Shown here piece by piece: positions 11,358 to 22,468 of a stretch of 64,000 bases of DNA. Both the position numbers and the translations under genes were made by a program. This stretch comes from Cryptomeria japonica (Eukaryota; Streptophyta; Pinopsida; Cupressales; Cupressaceae). The stretch covers positions 366,369,667-366,433,666 of the forward strand of contig NC_081415.1 in assembly GCF_030272615.1 (NCBI RefSeq). The letters are read 5' to 3'. The notes below the pieces were generated by a model. That model searched no databases. It was not told the origin of the DNA and saw nothing but the letters and a program-made list of their open reading frames with translations. Numbering within the stretch: the first letter of the stretch is position 1; every line of letters starts with the position of its first letter.

Positions 11358-13450
11358 TGTAGTACCCCTTTCTTGATCAGACTTTTTAGACTCATGTTTG
11401 ACTTCAAATGACTTTTTTAGTGGATACATTATTGGGATATTTTATTTAGACTTTATGTGATATTGTTATATGCTTTTATTTGAGTTACAGTGTATGTTTT
11501 CATGCAATATTTCCTTATTGATGGTTAAATGTGATTTTATTGGCTTACTGGCATGGACTGACATATTTGTTTTATACGTATGATGAGTTATATTCATGTT
11601 TCATGTCTGTAAGTGTATGGGGTGCGAGATGATTTTCCTTCACTCACTTCGGTGAGATGGGGTACATCACGATTCTCCTTCACCGGTGTGTTTTATGTGT
11701 CTGTATATATATATGCACATGTGGTTTGATGATGCAGGAAATTGCAGATACAAGTATCGTGTAGGTACGAGGTATCGTCTCCACCTGGCTACACAGGTCT
11801 GAGTGTACCTTACTAATTCGATGGAAGTGGAGGAGATAGTCCTAAGACCTATATTTTTCCCTAGTCGTGCTCAAAGTGAGCATCCTTGTTGTTGGTCAGT
11901 TTTCTCTTTTGTCAGTGTGCGAGTCGTGTGTTTATTTGAATTATTTAAGTTGTGTTTAATGTGTTGGGTAAATTTGATTATTAAATCTTAAGTATTTAAT
12001 TAGAAAATGTGTTTTATTGGTTTATTTAAATAAATGGATAAAAGTTAAATTTGATCCCTTACTATTATAAATGATTAAATCAATTTGTTTTATGCATTAA
12101 AATAAGAGTTGATTAATTGATATTCTAATTGTGAAAAGTAAATCGTGTAATTGCATTTCTTTGAAAAGCTAAATAGAAATTTAAGATAAAAAAAAAGTAT
12201 AAATAAAATATCCTCTCTTTGACTTTTGAAATGGAAATTTGAGTTTTATTTAATTTGGGAAAATAAAAAGTTGAGAGAATAGACTTTTTAAAAGATTTAC
12301 TTTTGAGGCATGATTTGAATTGGTTGAGAGAAATTTTAACCTAAAATAGTTTTAGGTTAAAAATTTTCTATTTTACCCTACTCTTCACAAGGATGAGAAG
12401 GGAGATTTTTGTGAGGAAAATTTGGTCTTCATCTGGTGAGGAATTTTCTCAGTAAGAGGAATAAGCTCATCTCAATTGATCATCCAAGATAGTTATTGAG
12501 GTTGGTTGTGAAAACCCCTGTTTCAAATTTCTTGTTTTGAAAAATTATATCTGTGTGATTGTTTTTTTTTTTGATTTGTGTGTTGCAACCAAATTGATTT
12601 CTTACTAAGAGAAGTAGGATGGAATTCTTGATTTGGAAGTTAAATCCTCCATGTTCTTTGTTTGTCCACTCAGTTTCCTAATTGATGATTTATTGAAATT
12701 CAGAAAATTGGATGTTTTCTGTGTGTTTTAAATTTTTCTTATATAATTCCTTTGGAAGCATTCTATTTGATTGTGAAATATAAAATTAGTTTGTTTTCAT
12801 GAAATTAGAGGGGAAGGTATTTGAAATTTGTCCAATTTTACCCCTATGAGAGGTTATGCTGGCAAAATTTTGCCAATTTTGGTATTTTGGGTTTTCTGGT
12901 AAAATTGTTTTCCTCTCAAAATTATTTTTCTGAGGTTGTATTCCAAAATTTATTTGGAATGAAGGTATTGTTATTTTCTTGATGTTGAATCAAGAAACTT
13001 AAATTTAAATTTGTATTTTTTATGTTGGCCCCCTTGTGAGGAGCCACTGTTGCATGTTCGGGTGGCCTATGAGAGCCACAACTATGGCTGCCCACAGTCG
13101 TGATAGTCACAAGTGTGGATTTGCATAGTCGTGACTGCCCACGACTATGGACAGACACAGCTGTAGGATGTGGCTATCCACAGTCTTGTGCAGACTGTAG
13201 AAAAGGGGGGAGCGATGGGATCCACAGGGTGGGCCACCGTCCTCTCACCCATACTTTTAGTTTTTTATTTTTTTATTTTTTTTTAATAAATTTTATTTAA
13301 ATTATTTAATTTTAAATAATTTTTTTTTATAATATATTAATTATTATTATATTTATATATATATATATAAATAATTTAATATTATTATATAATTTTATTA
13401 TTAAGAGCTAATTTTTAGTTGTTAATATTAATTTAATAATGTTTCTAATA

Positions 13451-13491
<41 letters not shown>

Positions 13492-13505
13492 GGTTTTTAA
13501 TATTC

Positions 13506-13547
<42 letters not shown>

Positions 13548-15285
13548 TTTATTATATATTTTTATAATATTAATATATGTTTTGGATTCGAGTATTATCT
13601 TTGGGAGCTGCTTGATTAAATTAATATGGTTTATTTTAGGACTAATTATCGATCATGTGAAGGATCAATAATTTTGAAATGGATAATTGATAGAATTTAT
13701 TGTTATTGAAACAGTGAAATTATGTCTGTTTTTTTTTAATCAAATTTTGTAAACATAGCAAGATAGGCCAAATGAGACGGATAAAAAAACAATGTGACTT
13801 GATTTCTTATATATATTGTTATCATGATGTTATTTCCTATTTTCTTATGTGCTTAGCTCGTAATGAGTTGTAAAATCATTAATTTAGTTGTTTAAGCAAA
13901 CTATTGTGTTGCTTTTCTATGATGGCCTTGTTTCGTAAATTGAGAGTAAATTTTAGTATCTCAACCTATGTGGTTAGGTTTTGTGAACAATGAACTGTTA
14001 CTTTGTCTGAACTCCTGTGTAGGTGTGATATTGTGTGTCATGTCTTAGGGTTCAGTTGAGCTTGTGTAGTGTCATAAGGGAGAGTGGCTTTCGATTGGGG
14101 GTTGCACCCAAAGTGGTAGCAGGGTAACCCATCGAAAGTTTGTTTAAAAAGTGATAACTTATTAAAATATTAGGGGGTTTAGTAGATGAAACACTAAATA
14201 AGACAATTGTGCCTCACTCATGGTTGAGTGCTAGTAGAGACTCGGGATGCAATGAGAAGGCTTGGAATGGAAAACCAACAACTTTGTCCTCACGAAAGGA
14301 TTGTTTGGGTCCACATGAGACTTGGATGGGGTCGGGGGTTCGGGAGAGGTTACTAGAGTAACCCATGATGGGGGTCGAGACCTATGGAGACCTGCTAGGA
14401 TAACCATACCAAGCTATGTGATGACACTCTTCCCTTATGGTCACTAGTGTATAGTGACTATAGTCTTGTTGATTTTACCTGTTATGATGTGGAGTCATGT
14501 TTTGCGAGTTTTCTATCTGTGAGTTGATTTGATGTTTTGTGAAACCATGTATTCTTTCCTTTTCTTGCTAGTGGGTCTTAGTACTATCTCCTAGCATAGA
14601 GGGGTGGTTCTTTTGAGCCACATGTTCGGGTGGTAGTGCCACCTTCCATCGGTATCATGTTCGCTCCTTCTTGCGAGGGTTGTCTTGCAGGTGTTCCAGT
14701 TGCTCCTTGGACTTGTTCATCTTCTTGTTCCAGTTGGATTCCTTTTTACTTTGTGGATCCATTATTGTACCTATTTGAGCCTAATGAGTTCAGTTGTATC
14801 ATTTGTATTATTATGTCTTCTTGGCATATTGTAAACTATGTAAATCATTATATGATCTTTATTTAATTCTTATGTCATCTTGTAATTTAAATGTAATGTG
14901 TTTGAAATATTATAAGTTGACAAATTTTGTAATGGTAATTATGAGGTTATTGAATGTTTCAATGTAATAAACTAGATGTATGTATCTTTAGTATGTAATT
15001 GAAGCATGTTTAATGCAATTCTTTAAATGAATATCATTGCAATGTATTAGGGATAGTTGACATGCATCATAAGTGGTTAAGTGAACCTTAAGCTTTCAAT
15101 TTCTTTCTTAAGTAATCTTCATTGGGAACCCTTTTGGATTTGGATAAGTCTTTTGCTTGTGTGTTTAACCAGTGCAATGTTAACTTAATGCACCTTAATT
15201 ATATGTTATGTTTTAAAAAAAAAAATTCCACTTTTATTCCTTTGTTCTAGTGTGATCCTTTTGGGTTTCTTGGTGGGGCATTACA
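11358..15285 (+). repeat. 5' LTR of gypsy B (about 3.9 kb)
   Basis: The end is set by the primer binding site at 15288 and the start by the ATGCC duplication. Its 3' two kilobases match 22469-24578 throughout. It is AT-rich and non-coding, with imperfect inverted copies of CCACAGTCGTG / CACGACTATGG at 13070-13165 and two microsatellites near 13.45-13.55 kb. At 3928 bases it is long for an LTR. Confidence 0.92.
13449..13545 (+). repeat. (AT)n and (TG)n microsatellites in the B LTR
   Basis: An AT dinucleotide run of about 20 units (13451-13489) is followed by a TG run of about 14 units (13516-13545). At the matching place in the right LTR (about 22808-22850) the AT run is only about six units and the TG run is absent. 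Confidence 0.9.
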
Positions 15286-15287
15286 TT

Positions 15288-15299
15288 TGGTATCAGAGC
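15288..15299 (+). other. Primer binding site of gypsy B
   Basis: TGGTATCAGAGC begins two bases after the LTR end (TTACA, then TT), complementary to initiator methionine tRNA. Confidence 0.9.
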
Positions 15300-15439
15300 C
15301 CATGTTTCAACACTGGATACTCTGATTTTAAATTGAGCCCATTCAACTTGACCTTTTGGTAGGTCTTAAGTGTTTGTGTTTCCTTGGTTAGTATCCTTGT
15401 TGTAGATCTAAACTTTTTCTCTTGTGTAGTGTTAGGATT

Positions 15440-16840
15440 ATGGCTAGGAAAGCCAAAGGTGGAGGTCATGGAGGTGGCTGCTATCAAGGTAGAGGTGGGG
15501 GATGTAGACAAAGTTCAAGACATCATAGTCCTTCACCACAACCCACTCATGAGAGTGTAGAGAAGGATCAGTCTGTGCATCAGAGTGAGAAACACACCGA
15601 GGAGAAGATTCTCGAAAGGGAGGAGTTGAGGTAAATGTTTCAGGAGGTGTTAGCTAGACTTGGCCCTAGACTTGAGGCCGAGCAGCCTAGCCATGCTCAA
15701 ATGGGAGAGTCTCACTAGCAAAATCTTGAGGAGAGGAAGAGAGAGAGATCTCCCAAGAGGAGAGAAGTCCCAGTGGACAAGGATTCAGTTATTATGGGGC
15801 ACATGAGAGATCTAATGAGATCTCGTCCTCCTTCCTTTGGCGGTTTGGGTACCGGACTTGAGGCAGAGACTTGGTTGATTGGTTTGGATAGGTGTTTTTC
15901 CATGCATCTGTATGGCAGCAACACCAAGGTGAGATGCACCATCATGCATCTTGAGAGGTTTGATTCTATTTGGTGGAAGTTGGAGGAAGAGAGGATTGGT
16001 TTAGACATTAACACCGTATCTTGGGATATTTTCCAAGAGAGATTTACGACACACTTTCTATCAGCTCAAGGGAGATAGTGTCAGGTAGATGAGTTTTATG
16101 CATTATGCCAGTTTGGCATGTCTATGGATTAGTTTGAGCATAGGTTCTATGAGCTCAAACAGTATGTTGGTATTGGGAATGATGAGGCTATGTTAGTCCA
16201 GCACTTCTTGAGAGGTATGAATGACCGCATCAGTGGAGGTGTGAGAGTATTTGAGCCTATATCAGTAGAGATAGCCATAGCGAAAGCTAGGCTAGTAGAG
16301 TAGAATCTTGGTCGTGCTCATGATGGTCAATTTGGAGTACAGATTGGGAGTGTTCCTTATAGTGGTTCCAAAGTTAGAGGGAATTAGTCCCAGACTGCTA
16401 CACCTTTTAGGATTTTTCAGGCACTCGCTAAGGGTGGGCAACAGTAGTAGTAGCAAAGTTTTTAGTCAAGGCCAAAGCAATTTCAGGGCCACCAAGGTGG
16501 CAACTCTTAGCCTAAGAAGAATAGGAATTGGCAAAAGAATAGGCAAAGTTTCCCAAGACAGTCCTCTCAAGGTGCTTCACTGGCCCCTAGTAGGGGAAGT
16601 TTCTAGCAGTCCAATGGGTCATCTAGAGGTAGACGACCTAGTAGGGGATCCTATTTCTCCTATGGTTAGTATGGCCACATAGTTGATCAATGTCCTCAAC
16701 GTTCTCATCAAACAAGTAGTCAGAGACTAGCAGCGTTGGAGCCAATAGTGGGGGATGCAAGTAGATCCCATAGAGTTTTTGCGGCAGTTGATGACCACCA
16801 AGCTGAGCACCAGGGTATAGTGATAGAGACTTCAGGTGTG
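15440..16840 (+). pseudogene. gag: gypsy B gag, riddled with amber codons
   Basis: The likely start is the ATG at 15440 (MARKAKGGGHGGG). The same frame stays protein-like to about 16840 although it holds one TAA (15632) and twelve TAG codons (15716, 16076, 16130, 16301, 16385, 16445, 16448, 16451, 16463, 16508, 16604, 16667). A retrotransposon gag capsid domain lies at about 15830-16260 (TWLIGLDRCF, FTTHFLSAQGR, MVVL-free frame with YELKQYVG and VQHFLRGM). A Gln-rich linker and a degenerate knuckle region (YGHIVDQCPQ) follow. Most of the amber codons sit where Gln is expected, three of them in a row inside a Gln run. The frame then shifts near 16835, at the protease. Confidence 0.88.
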
Positions 16841-18270
16841 TGGGTGGTATTCCTCTCTCTATACTATTTGACTCTGGTGCTTATGATTCTTTCATTTCTT
16901 CCTCTATTATGGAGTGATGTGGGGTCACATCTACTAGACAGGCAGACATGTGGCAAGTAGAGTTGGCTACTAGTTTGTGTGTGGTTGTAGATTCCTTCAT
17001 TCCTAGTTGTGAGTTGGTCCTAGGACCCTTTGTTACCACATTTGACCTTCAAGTCATTCCTTTGGGGTCTTATGGAGTTGTGTTGGGGATGGATTGGTTA
17101 GCATCTCATAATGCTTGTATAGACTATCATTAGAAGACAGTGGAGTGTTTTGATGATCATGGTAGGAAAGTGGGAATCATTGGGGTTTAGAGATCGATAT
17201 CCTTACGTATGATTTCCACTATGAAACTTAAGTGGTGTATGAGTCAAGGGTGTCTTCTTTTTGCAGTTTCTCTTGAGGATGTGGATGAGAAAGAGAGTTG
17301 ATAAATCACTCTTGATAGTCACCCTATTCTTTGAGAGTATGTTGATGTGTTTCCTATTGATATTCTTGGTATGCCTCCGAGGGGGACATAGACTTTCACA
17401 TTGACCTAGTTCCTAGTGCGGAACCTATTTTGAGAGCACCATATCAGATGACTACTCAGGAGTTGAGTGAGTTGAAGCTATAGATGGAGGAATTATTGGC
17501 CAAGGGGTTCATTCATCCTAGTGTTTCTCCTTGGGGTGTGCCAGTTATCTTTGTTAAGAAGAAGGATGGTTATCTTTGGTTATGCATTGATTACCAACAG
17601 TTGAATAAGGTAACCATCAGGAATTGATATCCATTGCCTTGAATAGATGATCTTTTTGATCAGGTAAAGGGAGCCAAGGTGTTCTCTAAGATTGATTTGA
17701 AGTCTGGGTATCACCGGTTGCGCATTCATAATGCAGACATTCATAGGACAACTTTTCGTACTCATTATGGTCACCATGAGTTCATAGTGGTGCCATTTGG
17801 GATGAAAAATGTGCCTTCAATTTTCATGAGCCTCATGAATGGGGTTTTTTGCACCTACCTTGATCGTTTTGTCCTTTTGTTCTTGGATGATATTTTGATA
17901 TATTCTAGATCTATGGAAGAGCATGAGGGCCACTTGCAATAGGTATTGCAATTCTTGAGGGAGAATCAACTTTATGCCAACTTGGCAAAGTGTGATTTCT
18001 TCCAATCTGAGGTGAACTATCTTGGTCATGTAGTTTCAAGAGGAGGTGTATTCTTGGATCCTTCTAAGATCCAAGCCATTGTAGATTGGCCAGTGCCGAC
18101 TAATATTTTTGAGGTTTGGATTTTTATGGGTTTGGATGGATATTATTGTCACTTTGTTCAAAGTTTTTCCTAGATAGGTCACCTGATCACTTCTCTTCAG
18201 AGGAAAGGGAAGATTTTTGTTTGGTCAGAACAATGTGAGACACCTTTTTGTACCTTGAAGGAAATCCTTG
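16840..18270 (+). pseudogene. pol: gypsy B protease and reverse transcriptase, truncated
   Basis: After the frameshift the protease reads LFDSGAYDSFIS (DSG near 16870). A connection region with VVLGMDWLASHNACIDY follows at about 17075-17130. Reverse transcriptase runs from about 17440 ([38 protein letters not shown]) to the catalytic FLDD near 17885 and the thumb motif (KCDFFQSEVNYLGHVVS, 17980-18035). Several frameshifts and stops are present. The coding sequence stops within the RT-to-RNase H connection at about 18271, where the sequence switches to minus-strand copia C. RNase H and integrase are absent from the window, presumably deleted. Confidence 0.9.
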
Positions 18271-20200
18271 TTAGGCAAGAAATAATCTTACAGCTTCAAT
18301 CCTAGCTACAGGTGCAAACGTTTCTCCATAATCAATTCCTTCCTTCTAAAAATATCCTTTACAGACCAATCTAGCCTTATTCCTTATAACTTTACCATCG
18401 TCATTCAATTTATTCCTAAAAACCCATTTAGTTCTAATAACATTTTTATTTTTAGGCCATGGAACCAAAATCCATGTGTTATTTTTCTCAATCTGATCTA
18501 ATTCTTCTTCCATAGCTTTTAACCAAAATTCATCTTTACATGCCTCAATTACTGATACCAGTTCAACTTGTGAAATTAAATATACCTCATTAGTTGCCAG
18601 TCTTCTTCTTTTCATCACTCCATTTCTCTTATCCCCAATGATTTGATCTTCGGAATGATTCAATCTCACATACCTAGGAGTCTTCTAACTCTTTGTTCCT
18701 CTTTCTTGTTCTTCAATTATTGTAGAATTTTCTGATGTTGCTGGAGTAACTAGTTCAACTCTCTGTTCTGATAAAGGTGATACCGGTTCAAATATAATCA
18801 TTTCCACAGTCAGATCCTTCTCATAAATTCTTATTTGACTTTTGCTCAGCTCATCTACTTTGACATTAGCATTGTCCACTATTTTCTGCAATCTCTTGTT
18901 ATAACATCTATATGCTTTACTTTCATTAGAATAACCAAGAAATATGCCTTCATCACTTCTAGGATCAAATTTCCCAATAGCATCATCTCTCCTGATATAA
19001 CATTTACTACCAAAGATTATAAAATACTTAATTGTAGGTGTATTGCCAAACCATAATTCATAAGGTGTCTTACCGGTTTCTCCTTTGATATGTACTCTGT
19101 TAAATGTATAAACCATTGTACTAAGTGCTTCTCTCCAATAGATATGAGATAGATTAGCTTCCATCGTAATTATTCTAGAAACATCCAGGATAATTTTATT
19201 TTTCCTTTCCACAACTCCATTCTGCTGAGGTGTCCAGGGAGTAGAAAATTGTCTTCTGATACCATGCATGTCACAAAAGTTATTAAACTCATCGGATGTG
19301 AATTCTCCACCATGATCTGATCTCAAACATTTAATCTTCAATCCTATCTCAGTTTCCACTTTAGCCTTAAAGATTTAAAAAATTTCAAATGCTTCAGATT
19401 TTTCTCTCAAAAAAGTAACCCACATCATTCTAGAATAGTCATCAACGATTAGCATGAAATATCTATCACCATGAAAATTTTTAACTCTAGCAGGGCCACA
19501 TAAATCAGTGTGAATAAGATCAAGAACATCATTTGATTTATCTTGTATACTCCTAAAAGAGGTTCTGACCTGTTTACCCATTTGACATTCGTTACATACC
19601 AGATTATAGGGCTTCATAATCTTAGGTATATCTCTAATAGCCTTAGTTGAACTGATCTTCACAATGTAATCAAAAATTTACATGACACGACCTTTTATAC
19701 CATAACCAACTTTCGTCAATCTATGTAATCAAACATGTCTTCTCACAGGAGTTTAAATGAAATATTTTAACGTTTGTCTTCATACTGGTTACAATCTCCA
19801 AGCCAAATTTGTTAATGATTTTTCATTTTCCATCCTTGAACTGTAATTGAAATTCCTTATCTACCAATTGTCCTACAATCAAAAGATTAGGCTTCAAACC
19901 TTCAACATAATAAACAGTGTCAGTATTGTTCTTACCATCCAATGATATAGTTCCTTTTCCCTTAATCATATGTGCCTTGTCATCTCCAAATCTAACTAAT
20001 CCACCGTTAATTTCTTGCAAAGATGAAAGCATTCCTTTATCTCTAGTCATATCATATGAAAAATCACTGTTAATTACCCATTCATCCTTATCCTCAATTT
20101 CAGCAGCAAGTGCCTTCTCCTCGAGTACATTCTCTTCCAGTGCCAGATCATCTTCCTTGATAGCCAAGAATACCATTTCTTTCCCATTGCCAGATCCACT
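18271..20200 (-). pseudogene. pol: copia C protease, integrase and start of RT
   Basis: Minus strand. The protease region (20176-19823) has lost its active site: where copia has D-S-G-C this copy reads NSDF (EWVINSDFSYDMT). After a frameshift, integrase runs from 19662 (CNECQMGKQVRTSF; LIHTDLCGPA; LRSDHGGEFTSDEF; PQQNGVVERKN) to about 18690. Reverse transcriptase begins at 18669 ([21 protein letters not shown]) and stops at 18271 just after the FAPVARIEAVR motif. Stops include 18683-18685 and 18344-18346. A 19662-18346 frame is otherwise largely continuous. Confidence 0.88.
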
Positions 20201-21210
20201 AGTAGAGTCTTATACCGTTTCATCATCTGAATCAATAATGCCTTCCTCATCCGCTATGTAACATAATTTGTTTTTCTTGAATCTATACTTGTTCTGATTG
20301 GGCTTAAATGATCTCTTCACTCTTTCTTCAAATCTTAAATTCCTTTTAGGACATCTAGATGCAAAATGATCAATCTTATTACATGCAAAACATTTAAAAG
20401 GTTCTTTTCCTTCATACTTATTTCCTACTGGTCCTTTTGGTGCTCTTCTAGAAAATAGTGCTTCAAGTTGCTCAAACTCTTCATCTTCTCTCTTCATATC
20501 TTCTAATTCTTTTACATATAAAACTCTCTAATCTTTCTTACCGGTTGTAGATGTAGATGCATGAAAAGAAGGTTCAGTTTTCATAGCTCCAGAAGGTCAA
20601 AATTCCTCAAACTCAAAAGCAGATAGTTTCCCAACCAAAGTATCTATGGTGATAGATGTATTAGCCATTGTTCTCAACTCATTAATAGCAGTAGCCTTCA
20701 TTTTGTAAGCCGGTGTTAGGGCTCTCAGGACTTTAGAAATAATCTCATCTTCTCTTAGAGCTCCACCACAACATTGAATTCCCATAACAATCTCATTTAC
20801 TCTTTCCATCTTCAGATTTTTATATCTCACTCAGTAACCATCAAGTTTAGCAATCTTCACTATAGGGTTACCTTCATTAAGGGTCTACAATTTATACCAT
20901 ATAGCCTTTCCAGATGATTTGTCTGTTAATCCCATATTTGCTGATCAGAAAGTGCACACAAGATGACTTCTCTTGCTCTACAATCATTCTCAAGCTCCTT
21001 GTCCAGGTTTGCTAGAGGAGGATTGCCAGATCCCGGATTAAAGGGTGTGATACCATTCTTTGTGATCTCCCAAATCTCCTTGCCAAGACATCTTAGATGA
21101 GTCTCCATCAAAATATTCCATATTGTATAATTTGTTCCTTCAAGCCTCGGTATATCCCTTCTAAAAATATCTCCAGAAGAACTGCATGAACTTGAATTGT
21201 TAGTCACCAT
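20201..21210 (-). pseudogene. gag: copia C gag
   Basis: Minus strand, ATG at 21210 (MVTNNSSSCSSSGD). Capsid-like residues follow (LEGTNYTIWNILMETHLR), then a stop at 20926 and frameshifts. The frame resumes at 20830 (REDEIISKVLRALTPAYKMK) and at 20497 with the zinc knuckle CFACNKIDHFASRC (CX2CX4HX4C, with Asp where Gly is usual). The C-terminal part is acidic and leads into the protease. It is decayed and non-functional. Confidence 0.85.
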
Positions 21211-21268
21211 AGGATCTTCCTCAAGTGGTTAAGCTTTATGCAAAGAGGACCAAAGCTCTGATACCAAT

Positions 21269-22468
21269 TGTTAGATAGTTCAAATAACCGAAAGATAACT
21301 GAGAGGGGGGGATTCATCAGTTGTCATAGATTATCGAAAACATTATCAATTAAAACAACAATACCAGAATAGTAGTTAATCCAATTAAGCATATACAATA
21401 ATCACAGAATAAAAGCCATCCACACAACACCAAGATTTGTACATGGAAAACCTGGTAAAGGGAAAAATCACGGTGGGAAGCCTACTCACAGTTAGATAAT
21501 ACTTCTGTAGTAAGTATGTGAATTTATAATGAAGTGGCCTGCACTTACAAGAGGCTAACAACCTAGATCACACTGCTCATCACAAAAGGAATCTCACTGA
21601 CTACATACAAATCCAGAGTACAATCTGAAGAAGTGTTGAACTGCAAAAGATAGCATCTCCTATGCCTAAGTATAGTTCTGGTTAAGCTCAATACCGGAGG
21701 ACTAAATCCTCTTATAAACCCAATTCGATCTCCATTGATCGACCAACTCCTCTTTTTGAATGATATTACAATATTCACACATTACATTCCTTGACCATGA
21801 CCTCTTACAATAACCATGATGATCTACAATGAGATCTTACATCTTATTTATACAAACTCCCGACCATAAACAATCAGGCCGGCTACCAAACAATAAACCA
21901 ATTATATCATTACAAACCATGTCAGCCTTAGACTAAAGCAAATAATATCCAACACATAAGACATCCCAGAAATACAACAATAATTCTTGTCCACACGTTA
22001 CATCAATGTCAATTCATAACCTAGATCCACTGGGACTAAGTATAGGTCCACACGCTTCAGCAATGATCTCCAAATGCCAAGTCTCAAACAAGATTACCAA
22101 CAACATCTTGAACCTCCATCAGAAGCTGCACCAACACCAATTATGTAATGCATCAAAGATCTCCACCAAAAGATCTGTCGATGAAACCCTCGCCAGAACC
22201 AGAATCCAATCTTCTTTGTAAGCAGGATAGCATTCAATCACCAGACCGAAACTAACTGGCCAAATATGAGTATAGGCATTATGAACAAGCCAATTCCATC
22301 ACCAGATTATACCGGAGTTAACCAGATCATGCCAGATCCAAGTTAACCAAAAAACCACTCAATCTACCAGGACCAGAAGGGTGTGAGTAAAGCATCCAAA
22401 CCACTAGTGTTGGCATCAATGACAAAACATCAATGCAACACATAATCAATTCCACCAAATGGCAAACA
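21269..22468 (-). repeat. 5' LTR of copia C
   Basis: In plus coordinates it starts TGTTAGATAG (after the primer binding site) and ends near GGCAAACA at 22468, where homology to the B LTR resumes. The inner end is firm; the outer end is set by the resumption of B homology and may be off by up to 30 bases. No partner LTR exists in the window. Confidence 0.75.

Larger units (their letters stand above)
18271..22468 (-). mobile_element. Ty1/copia element C, 5' half only
   Basis: Read on the minus strand: 5' LTR 22468-21269, primer binding site (21266-21255, TGGTATCAGAGC), gag, protease, integrase and the first part of reverse transcriptase, ending at 18271 against gypsy B. The remaining RT, RNase H and 3' LTR are missing. 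Because C reads toward lower coordinates, its lost half and the lost parts of B adjoin each other, so one deletion explains both. Confidence 0.88.

Noticed and set aside
16308-16682. 124-codon ORF overlapping gypsy B gag
   Set aside because: It is a shadow frame. The true gag frame here contains many TAG codons, which leaves the wrong frame looking more open.
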